A DNA stretch of 10,041 nucleotides from a bacterium (GTDB lineage: Bacteria > Electryoneota > Electryoneia > Electryoneales > Electryoneaceae): positions 1 through 10,041 of the forward strand of contig WJJA01000256.1 of NCBI GenBank assembly GCA_014729955.1, written 5' to 3'. The notes under the pieces were generated by a model. The model searched no databases. It saw only the letters and a program-made list of their open reading frames with translations, and was not told where the DNA came from. The translations under genes were made by a program, and so were the position numbers. Below are positions 1 to 6,956 of this stretch, piece by piece. The first letter of the stretch is position 1. The number at the start of each line of letters is the position of its first letter.

Positions 1-1577
1 CTCGTGTGCTGCTTGCCGCGCTTGCGTTTTCCGCGTTGCTGAAACTGGGGTACCTGGTCGAACCGTTGGGCATTTCATCGCTGGAGACCCTGTCGTTCGA
101 TGATTTCAACCTGGAGTGGCTGACGCTCCTGGGCATACCGCTCTACCAGCTTCACATCGGCATTGCCGCGTCGCCGCTGATGTTCGGCGCCGGCATCCTG
201 ATCGGCTGGAAGGTCGGTTGGAGCCTGTTGCTCGGTGCGGTGATCGCCTGGATGGTGATGACGCCGGTGCTGATCGACCGAGGTTATGTGGAGGTCGCCC
301 CGGACATCAATGCCGTGGTGCAGGCGCAGAACAACCTGGAGGAGGCAGAAGCGTCCGGCGGCGATGTGAAGCGTCTCGAAAAGGATCTCACGATCGCCTA
401 CGATCAGGCGTTGCATCACGCGTACCAGATCGCAAGCCACCGTCCCGAGATCGACCAGGTCGGAGTGCTTCGTGCCTATCATGCGCCGCCTGAGCTGCTC
501 GCCCTGGCGGGCATGAACCCGGATCGTGCCGGCGATCCGATCCCGACCATTTCCAATCCGCCGCAAACCGAAAACCCCTACCGTGCCGGGTTCAACTGGG
601 TGCTCTGGACCGGGGTTTCACTGATGGTCACCTCATCGATTACGGCCCTCGCGCTGCAGTACAAGACCATCGCGAAGACGTTTCGCTCTCTGCGGGGTGC
701 AGCCGAGCGCGGACACCACGACGACACCCCGGAGGATCGTGCGCTCGATCCCTACCCGATGAAATGGTGGCTGGTCGGGATGCTGCTCGCGACCATCCTT
801 GTTGTCGTGATGGGGTGGGTGCTGTTCGGCATCCCGTGGTACATGGGCATTCTCGCGGTGATTCTGTCCATGGTGATCGCGTCGATTGCCGTGCGTGCCA
901 CCGGCGAGACCGACATCAACCCGGTCGGGGCGATGGGCAAGATCACACAGCTGGTATACGGACCGATCGCACCGGGGCAGATGGGAGTAAACCTGATGGC
1001 AGCCGCAGTCACCTCCGCCGGTGCCGGCCAGGCCGGCGACCTGATGCACGACCTTAAGGCCGGCTACATGATGAAGTTGTCGATCCGCAAGCAGGTGATC
1101 GCACAGATCCTCGGTGTGTTCGTCGGTGTGTTCGTCGTCGCCGGCGTGTACCGTGTGCTGAAGATGGTCTACGAGATCCCCGGTGATGAGTTTCCCGGTC
1201 CGGCGGTGTATGCCTGGTACAAGACCGCAGAGATCCTGACCGAAGGGTTCGGTGCGCTGCCGCCTTATGCGCTGTGGGGAGCGGGCATCGGCGCAGCGGT
1301 CGGTATCGTGCTGCCGTTGCTGGGACAGTTCATCCCGCGCATGAAGCCGTTTCTCCCGAGTACGGTCGCGTTGGGGATCGCCTTCATGGTCCCGGCGGAA
1401 TACTCCATTGCGATGTGCCTGGGCGCCTTCCTGACCATGCTGTATGCACGCCGTCGGGCGGATCGTGTCGAGAAATACGGCGCGAGCCTCGCCTCCGGTT
1501 TCATCGCAGGCGAAGGATTGATGATGGTGGCCTTCGCCTTTTACCTGATGTTCACGCAGGTGCTTTTCGCCGGCTGA
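1..1577 (+). CDS. OPT-family oligopeptide/metal-chelate transporter, C-terminal part (5' end off window)
   Basis: Integral inner-membrane symporter of the OPT (oligopeptide transporter) family, which imports small peptides or metal chelates with protons; the substrate cannot be read here. The frame is open to the left edge, so the GTG at base 6 is probably not the true start. Family members usually have about 600-700 residues and about 523 are visible. Counting from base 6, hydrophobic segments lie near residues 50-90, 196-218, 254-295, 363-385, 420-445, 453-480 and 497-521. The strongest family signature is GETDINPVGAMGK (300-312) followed by NLMAAAVTSAGAGQAGDLMHD (split here as residues 329-349), the conserved core of bacterial OPT proteins. 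Odd feature: residues 91-193 form a long hydrophilic loop with a charged, coiled-coil-like helix (101-145) and a proline-rich end. The next gene, on the same strand, is 168 bases away and looks separate. The family call is secure; specificity is not. Confidence 0.9.
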   Translation, partial: RVLLAALAFSALLKLGYLVEPLGISSLETLSFDDFNLEWLTLLGIPLYQLHIGIAASPLMFGAGILIGWKVGWSLLLGAVIAWMVMTPVLIDRGYVEVAPDINAVVQAQNNLEEAEASGGDVKRLEKDLTIAYDQALHHAYQIASHRPEIDQVGVLRAYHAPPELLALAGMNPDRAGDPIPTISNPPQTENPYRAGFNWVLWTGVSLMVTSSITALALQYKTIAKTFRSLRGAAERGHHDDTPEDRALDPYPMKWWLVGMLLATILVVVMGWVLFGIPWYMGILAVILSMVIASIAVRATGETDINPVGAMGKITQLVYGPIAPGQMGVNLMAAAVTSAGAGQAGDLMHDLKAGYMMKLSIRKQVIAQILGVFVGVFVVAGVYRVLKMVYEIPGDEFPGPAVYAWYKTAEILTEGFGALPPYALWGAGIGAAVGIVLPLLGQFIPRMKPFLPSTVALGIAFMVPAEYSIAMCLGAFLTMLYARRRADRVEKYGASLASGFIAGEGLMMVAFAFYLMFTQVLFAG

Positions 1578-1607
1578 CCGCGGTTTGCCCGGGGGAAGCA
1601 GCCGGCG
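1568..1607 (+). terminator. Hairpin spanning the OPT stop codon, possible terminator
   Basis: CGCCGGCTG at 1568-1576 and CAGCCGGCG at 1599-1607 are perfect 9-base reverse complements around a 22-base loop, and the TGA stop (1575-1577) lies at the left arm. No T-run follows on the plus strand, so this is not a classic intrinsic terminator. It could slow polymerase, protect the mRNA 3' end, or be chance in G+C-rich DNA. Confidence 0.3.
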
Positions 1608-1658
1608 CAGACAAGTCATCTTATAAACCCGATTTTTATACGGAAGCGCTTTCAACCC

Positions 1659-1687
1659 TTGCCATGTTCGTGCCGCGCGGCAATATT
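1659..1687 (+). promoter_or_regulatory. Candidate promoter for the beta-helix protein gene
   Basis: TTGCCA (1659-1664) and AATATT (1682-1687) are separated by 17 bases and match 5/6 and 4/6 of the sigma70-type -35 and -10 consensus. Transcription would begin near 1694, giving a leader of about 50 bases. The spacer contains a perfect 12-base palindrome, TGCCGCGCGGCA (1671-1682), which could be an operator. The same 168-base gap holds an AT-rich inverted repeat, TATAAA/TTTATA (1622-1627 and 1635-1640). Promoter rules of FCB-group bacteria differ from E. coli, so this is only a pattern match. Confidence 0.3.
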
Positions 1688-1745
1688 AAGAGTAGTCCAT
1701 GGATCACGCAGCATGTATGGGAACCGAAGTCGATACGGGGGCATC

Positions 1746-4700
1746 ATGACAGCACGGGTTTTCCTTAGCACGGTAGTCTGTTGGGCGCTGTTTGCCGTGA
1801 CGGCGGCAGCGCAGGTCGAAATCGAGGGGAGTCTCTCCGGCACCCTCGAGGACACCACGTACCATGTAGTCGGCGCGATCACAGTGGATTATGACAGCAC
1901 CCTGGTGTTCGAACCGGGCGCGGAAATCCTCTTTGTCGGCTGGTATCCGTTCAATGTGTACGGCACCCTGTTGGCCGAAGGCACCGAGACCGATACCATT
2001 GTGTTTCGTTCCCAGACCGAAGTAGGCGTCGAGCAGTTTCAGACTCTCACCTTTTCCGGCGGTGGTGCCTCGGAGTCCCGGCTCACCTATTGCCTGATCA
2101 AGGATGCGTACCAGAGCGGTGTGAATGTTCGAGATGGCGCGCAGCCGACCATCGAACACTGCACGTTCCTGGAAAACGAAGCGCTCTATGGCGGGGCGAT
2201 CAGCATCTCCGGATCCTCTCCCACCATTCGATTCTGCACCTTTGAGGACAACTTCGCTTCGCTGAGCGGAGGGGCGATTTTTATCAACGGTGCCGATCCC
2301 CTGATCGAAGGGTGCGAATTCACGAACAACGAGTCGGAAAACTGGGGCGGAGCGGTCACGTTCTTCAACAACAGCCAGGGCACTATCCGGGGCAGCCGGC
2401 TGCTGAACAACGTTTCCGGTTCCACCGGCGGCGGGATCCATATCTCGAACTCCTCTCCCACGGTGGACAGCTGTATCGTGCGTTCCAACAACGCCGGCAA
2501 CTACGGCGGCGGCATCAACTCCTACAGCAGCTCCTCCCCGATCATCTCCCGCACGGTGGTCATGCAGAATTACAGCGGCACGGCCGGCGGCGGGATATAC
2601 GTGACACGTTCAGCGCCGACCATCGACCACTGTGTAATCTACCAGAACGATGTCGGAAGCTGGGGTGAAGGGATCTACTTCTACCGCAGCAGTGACGCGG
2701 TGCTGACCAACAGTGCGCTGTTCGGCAACGGGGACGACGTCTACTTCTTCGAATGCTTCCCGCATGTGGCGTTCAACGTGGTCGGCACCGGCGACGGATG
2801 GGGCGGGGATGTGCCGGAATGGCTGGGTGTGAATGTGACCTTTAACGCGAGCGACGATCTCTGCGATGTAAACTACAATGTCGAAGGGTGGCCGACCTTC
2901 ACGGACCCGAACGGCGAGGATTTCACACCGACAGCGGGCTCGCTGGTGATCGACGCCGGAGACTGGCGTGAAGATCCCGACCCGGACGGCACCCTGCCGG
3001 ATATCGGCGCTGTCTCGCGGGAGCAGACCGGCGACGGAGCCGATCCGCCCGCTCCCCCGGGAACTCATCAAATCACCGGTGCCGCGCAGCTGGAGTACAG
3101 GCAAACTCACGAGGAGATCGAGCTGGTCTTTCGACCCCGTTCGGTCACCGGTGTGCCTGACACCGCCTATACCGATGTGAACGGAGCCTTCTCCGTGAAC
3201 CCGGTGGTCGGAGTGTACGACATTTTCCTGTCTCATGAAGATTTCTACCCGGACTCGGTGCTGCATGTTTTTGTGCAATCCAGCGGTTCGATCGGTCTGC
3301 TTGTCCTGTTGCAACAGATCCCGCTCTCCGGCACCATTTCCGGTGTGCTGGAGGGCAACGGCTGGGTGATGACCGGCGAATTGACCGTGCCGCTGGAGGA
3401 TACGCTTGTCATCGAAGCCGGTGCGGAGCTGTTCATGGATGAGGCGGAGTTGGTGGTGCACGGACTGTTGATTGCGGACGGCACCGCAGACGATCCGATC
3501 CATTTCCATGCGGCGGAGGCCTCTGCCGGCTGGGACGGGCTATTCATCAATACCCTGTCCCCCGACACAAGTCGCTTCCGGTATTGTATTTTCGAGGGCA
3601 GCTTTGACCGTGCAGTGGAGGTCTATCAATCGAGCCCGGTGTTCGAGCAGTGCCGTTTCACCGACAACTTTACCATCGAACGCGGCGGTGCGGTAGACCT
3701 GCAGCAGGAGGCTCATGTCCGATTTGCACGGTGCATTTTCGACGGCAACACCGCCCAAATGCCCGGCGGAGCTATCTCGGTCTTGAACAACAGTTCGGCA
3801 AACCTGCGGCACTGCCTCTTTTACGGCAATGAGTCGGAAACCGCTGCGGGTATTGACCTCACAGGCGGCACCATGACCCTCCGTCATTCCATTTTCGCCG
3901 GTCAGGTCGAGGGGCAGGCAGTGCGTATTGTGAACCCGTCCGAGGCGGCTGACCTTGGTTGGAACTGCTTTTACAACAACCAGGGCGGTGACGCGAACGG
4001 GGCGGTTCCGGCCGGCTTCGGGCTGCTGACAGATGTCGGTCCGTACGGCGACTCGACGGATACCCACGGCAACCTGTTCCAGAATCCTCTTCTGACCAAT
4101 CCGGCGGCCGGAGCATTCGCATTGCGGGACGACTCCCCATGCATCAACGCCGGCGACCCGGACGCTCCGCCCGATCCCGACGGCACACGTGCCGATATCG
4201 GTCCGCTGGCTCGCACCATCACAGGTTCGTTCCTGCGCTGCCGGCCGGCGTGGCTGGATTTCGACGCGATTGTGCCCGGTCATACGGCACGGCGCCCTCT
4301 GGTGGTGATCAATCCGGGAGTTGCCGAGCTGGAGATCTCGCAGGTGTCCATCGAGACGCCGGGGGTATTCGCCGTCGACCCGGGATTGAGCTTTGCACTC
4401 TCCCCGGATCAGACCGACACTCTCTGGGTTGAGTTCACGCCGGACGGCGAAGACCTCTTTGACGGCCTGCTGCAGATTGCGAGCAACATGCCGGGGAACC
4501 CGGAGAAGACGGTGGAATTGAGCGGTCGCGGCGATCCAGCCAGCGGTGTGGACGAGAGCGGTCGTGAAGCATTGCCGTCCGAGTTCGGCATCAGCGCGCT
4601 CTACCCGAACCCGTTCAACGCCACTGCGCATGTCGAGGTCGCCCTTCCACGTCCTGCGACAATACAGGTGCGGGTCTACAACGCCCTCGGGCAGGTGGTT

Positions 4701-4844
4701 GCAACTCCTGTGACGGGAGAACATGCTGCGGGCTATGCACGGTTCAACGTGAATGCGGTCGGATGGGCGAGCGGACTCTATTTCATCGAGGTACGGACCG
4801 ATGCCGGAGAGCAGACGGTGAGAAGACTGATGCTCGTGCGGTAG
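1746..4844 (+). CDS. Secreted right-handed beta-helix protein with HYDIN-like domain and T9SS type A sorting domain
   Basis: Predicted 1032-residue exported, probably surface-attached protein; adhesive or polysaccharide-related roles are possible but not shown. Residues 1-22 are a signal peptide (hydrophobic 5-19, AAA before Q23). Residues 28-425 form a first parallel beta-helix: an entry strand set, LSGTLEDTTYHVVG then LVFEPGAE, followed by seven coils of about 26 residues. Residues 440-525 form a small Ig or carboxypeptidase-regulatory-like spacer. Residues 527-825 repeat the entry module (LSGTISGVLEG, LVIEAGAE) and have three more coils. Both helices end in similar acidic motifs, DPDPDGTLPDIG and DPDGTRADIG. 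Residues 831-929 resemble HYDIN/ASPM/SPD-2 (choice-of-anchor D) domains. Residues 945-1032 are a T9SS type A sorting domain (YPNPFNAT, VYNALGQVV, SGLYFIEV, final LMLVR). The frame opens further upstream, but ATG 1746 gives the natural signal peptide; ATG 1713 is an alternative. Shine-Dalgarno support is weak (GGGGG at 1737-1741, too close). The ligand is unknown. Confidence 0.88.
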   Translation: MTARVFLSTVVCWALFAVTAAAQVEIEGSLSGTLEDTTYHVVGAITVDYDSTLVFEPGAEILFVGWYPFNVYGTLLAEGTETDTIVFRSQTEVGVEQFQTLTFSGGGASESRLTYCLIKDAYQSGVNVRDGAQPTIEHCTFLENEALYGGAISISGSSPTIRFCTFEDNFASLSGGAIFINGADPLIEGCEFTNNESENWGGAVTFFNNSQGTIRGSRLLNNVSGSTGGGIHISNSSPTVDSCIVRSNNAGNYGGGINSYSSSSPIISRTVVMQNYSGTAGGGIYVTRSAPTIDHCVIYQNDVGSWGEGIYFYRSSDAVLTNSALFGNGDDVYFFECFPHVAFNVVGTGDGWGGDVPEWLGVNVTFNASDDLCDVNYNVEGWPTFTDPNGEDFTPTAGSLVIDAGDWREDPDPDGTLPDIGAVSREQTGDGADPPAPPGTHQITGAAQLEYRQTHEEIELVFRPRSVTGVPDTAYTDVNGAFSVNPVVGVYDIFLSHEDFYPDSVLHVFVQSSGSIGLLVLLQQIPLSGTISGVLEGNGWVMTGELTVPLEDTLVIEAGAELFMDEAELVVHGLLIADGTADDPIHFHAAEASAGWDGLFINTLSPDTSRFRYCIFEGSFDRAVEVYQSSPVFEQCRFTDNFTIERGGAVDLQQEAHVRFARCIFDGNTAQMPGGAISVLNNSSANLRHCLFYGNESETAAGIDLTGGTMTLRHSIFAGQVEGQAVRIVNPSEAADLGWNCFYNNQGGDANGAVPAGFGLLTDVGPYGDSTDTHGNLFQNPLLTNPAAGAFALRDDSPCINAGDPDAPPDPDGTRADIGPLARTITGSFLRCRPAWLDFDAIVPGHTARRPLVVINPGVAELEISQVSIETPGVFAVDPGLSFALSPDQTDTLWVEFTPDGEDLFDGLLQIASNMPGNPEKTVELSGRGDPASGVDESGREALPSEFGISALYPNPFNATAHVEVALPRPATIQVRVYNALGQVVATPVTGEHAAGYARFNVNAVGWASGLYFIEVRTDAGEQTVRRLMLVR
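2154..2678 (+). repeat. Seven beta-helix coils with F-x-x-N / G-G-[AG]-[IV] repeats
   Basis: Residues 137-311 of the encoded protein show a 26-27 residue period. The glycine motifs begin at residues 149, 175, 201, 228, 254, 281 and 307 (GGAI, GGAI, GGAV, GGGI, GGGI, GGGI, GEGI). Each is preceded by a small motif ending in Asn: FLEN, FEDN, FTNN, LLNN, VRSN, VMQN, IYQN. A Cys precedes the motif in four coils (HC, FC, GC, SC) and again in the seventh. The repeats are protein-level only; the DNA has diverged. Confidence 0.75.
3648..3854 (+). repeat. Three further beta-helix coils of the same type in the second module
   Basis: Residues 635-703 carry FTDN ... GGAV, FDGN ... GGAI and FYGN ... AAGI, again at a period of about 26 residues and with a Cys before each motif (QC, RC, HC). 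They match the coils of the first helix, suggesting that the whole entry-module-plus-coils unit was duplicated within the gene. Confidence 0.65.
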
Positions 4845-4853
4845 GGGAGCGTC

Positions 4854-6956
4854 TTACAACATTCCCCGCCGTGTCCGAATCAACCATTCCAGAGCGAACA
4901 GGCCGACGATCAGCAACAGCGTGCTCCAGCGTCCGAAAGGGTCCCACGAATGCTGCACCCAGCTGGTAGAGCGTGATACAGGCAGCTGTTCGGGCAGGGA
5001 GTCGATCTCTTCGGGCAACAGAAACACTCCGCCGGTGGACTGCGCGACAGCGCGCAGGTAACCCGGTCGCATGCGCGGATCGGTGGTCTCGAGGTTGAAA
5101 CGATCGACGACGAACTCAGCGGTGCGTGTATAGCTGCCGCTGCCGGTCTCCACGGTCGCAGTCATGCTGTAGCGTCCTTCACCCCACGGCTGGACCCGTG
5201 AGGAATACCGTCCGCCTCCAAGGGGCTGCAATTCGATGGTGCGTGTTGTGCCGCCCCGGCGCACTTCGGCGGTGATCACGGCATCATCCACGGGTCGAAG
5301 CCCTTCATCGCGCACACGGCCGGTCAATTCAATCACCTCGCCGCCTGTATAAAGGTCGGCGGACGGTTCCACGCTGATACGCTCTTCTGTTTCCGAGGTG
5401 ACCAGCCACCGCACGGTACGTTCCAGCAGTCCGCGCATGCCCTGCCCTGTCGGGTCCAACGGTCGAACGCTCAAATTCCAGCGCCACAGGCCGCCTGCAA
5501 ACCAGACCAGGGTGCGCGGTGCCCCGTTGCCTTCCACGACCACCGGCCGTTCGGTGTCTGTTGTGTAAGCGATTGTTACGCCGCCGGCGGCGATATAGCC
5601 GGGCACGGACAGTGGGGGAGGAGACGTGTCAAGATCCCACCAGCGCCCCTCGATAGTAAATACCGGATGCAGCTTCGCGGGTTCCAGCTGCACGGTCTCG
5701 AGCGCAGGGGCGGTCTCGAGACCGCCGATGCGGTCTGCAATGGGTTCCAGGGCACGCCGTGACGGGGTGAAGCCTGTCAGCACCATCATCGGCAGGCCGC
5801 TGTCGGCAAGCTGTCGCCAGATCTGCATCGCGGAGGGTGTCACCGGGCTGTCGAGCAGGGCGATGATGCCGTCCACCTCGCCCAACTGCGCATCGGTTGG
5901 AGCATCTCCTCGAAGCAGGCGGCCCCCCGGTCCGCCGGCGATCATCACACGCACCGCGGTGTCTTTATCATCCTCCAGCGCCTTCGCCAGGAAGGAAGCA
6001 TCCGGGGAAGGCACGGAAGCGAACAGAATCACCGTGCGGCGCCGTTCCGAAACCCGCACGGCAGCATGCCGCTGGTTGTTGTCCTCACGGACCTCGTCCG
6101 GGACCGGCGCGGCTTCCACGCGCCAGTCGGCGAGCCCCGCTCGGTCAGGTGTGAGTTTGAACTCGAGTGTGTGCTCCTCGGTATCGGATCGAAACTGCAC
6201 GGTGTCGCGTGCGAGTTCACGGCCGGTTTCATTGACCACACGTACGACCGTGCGCTCGCCTTCAAGTCGCGTGCCGCGGACGGTGACGTTCAGCGGCAGT
6301 TCTTCTCCCTGGTAAGCGAGGTTGGGGCCGACGGTTTCGGTGATCGCGAGGTCGCGCGGCGGCAGACTGTCCCCGACTGCAACCACGAACACAGGCGCCC
6401 CGAGTCGTCGCGCCGCGCGGCCGGGCGAGCCGCCGCGGTTGACGGCACCGTCACTGATCAACACGACCGCATCCACGCGCTCTTGCGGACGCACCGCCAG
6501 GTGGGTAAATGCCTGCTCAAGATTGGTGACCGGGCCGTCCGCTTCGCCGATGTCGCCGGGACCGTTCACGGTTCTCGCAGCCCCGGCGTAGGTGATCCAT
6601 TCCAGCCGACGGGATTGTCGAACCTCTTCCCAGAAGGGCGTTCGCAGAAGTTCACGGACGGTCTTATCACGCGGACCCTGAGAATCTCGCAGACCCATGC
6701 TTTCGCTGCGGTCCACCAGGACGGCGACGCGCTTCTGTTCCGGCTCCTCCGATTCCCAGCGCACCTGGAAGTCGACAACAAGCAACAACAGCAGGACCAG
6801 GGCTATGCCGCGCAGGGACGCGAGCAGGATGCGCAACCAGACCGGACCGGGAGGACGGATACGCCGGTAGCTCCACCCGGAAAAGGTGAGCAGCAGGAGT
6901 GCCGCGAGCAGGGTCCAGCCGAGGCCGATGGAGGTATGCAGTTCAACAGGGGTCAC
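4854..6956 (-). CDS. Membrane vWA / glutamine-amidotransferase-like domain protein
   Basis: Encodes 700 residues from a GTG start. Two N-terminal membrane helices (about 11-29 and 40-62) precede a von Willebrand factor A domain (76-196) with a complete metal site: D82-x-S84-x-S86, T144 (GPVTNLE) and D169 (LISDG). Residues 205-302 are a CARDB/Ig-like domain ending in the typical EDNNQR motif. Residues 305-520 resemble the class I glutamine-amidotransferase-like fold seen in this family, with no obvious catalytic Cys, so probably non-enzymatic. Residues 525-620 are another Ig-like domain, and 677-694 a last membrane helix ending in EWLIRTRRGML, typical of BatA-type membrane proteins. The soluble domains probably face the periplasm. 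The function of this family is not established; relatives often sit with MoxR ATPase and DUF58 genes, neither of which is visible here. The start overlaps the tsaD stop by 4 bases (GTGA), with GAGG 9 bases upstream, so translation is probably coupled. The stop lies 9 bases from that of the convergent beta-helix gene. Confidence 0.85.
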   Translation of the reverse strand: MTPVELHTSIGLGWTLLAALLLLTFSGWSYRRIRPPGPVWLRILLASLRGIALVLLLLLVVDFQVRWESEEPEQKRVAVLVDRSESMGLRDSQGPRDKTVRELLRTPFWEEVRQSRRLEWITYAGAARTVNGPGDIGEADGPVTNLEQAFTHLAVRPQERVDAVVLISDGAVNRGGSPGRAARRLGAPVFVVAVGDSLPPRDLAITETVGPNLAYQGEELPLNVTVRGTRLEGERTVVRVVNETGRELARDTVQFRSDTEEHTLEFKLTPDRAGLADWRVEAAPVPDEVREDNNQRHAAVRVSERRRTVILFASVPSPDASFLAKALEDDKDTAVRVMIAGGPGGRLLRGDAPTDAQLGEVDGIIALLDSPVTPSAMQIWRQLADSGLPMMVLTGFTPSRRALEPIADRIGGLETAPALETVQLEPAKLHPVFTIEGRWWDLDTSPPPLSVPGYIAAGGVTIAYTTDTERPVVVEGNGAPRTLVWFAGGLWRWNLSVRPLDPTGQGMRGLLERTVRWLVTSETEERISVEPSADLYTGGEVIELTGRVRDEGLRPVDDAVITAEVRRGGTTRTIELQPLGGGRYSSRVQPWGEGRYSMTATVETGSGSYTRTAEFVVDRFNLETTDPRMRPGYLRAVAQSTGGVFLLPEEIDSLPEQLPVSRSTSWVQHSWDPFGRWSTLLLIVGLFALEWLIRTRRGML

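Noticed and set aside
1622..1640. AT-rich inverted repeat TATAAA/TTTATA as a bidirectional promoter
   Set aside because: No matching -35 element stands at the right distance on either strand; it is too short to support more than a note.
633..1655. Minus-strand open frame of 340 residues opposite the OPT gene
   Set aside because: It is a His/Arg/Asp-rich antisense shadow of a clear OPT family gene and has no membrane segment or motif of its own.
1659..1745. Upstream extension of the beta-helix protein by 29 residues
   Set aside because: The extra residues include no export signal and would bury the signal peptide that starts at 1746; the candidate promoter also overlaps this stretch.
3540..4724. 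Long minus-strand open frame (394 residues) opposite the beta-helix gene
   Set aside because: It is rich in Arg, His and Gln with no domain, and lies wholly antisense to a gene with clear domains; this is the usual shadow in G+C-rich DNA.
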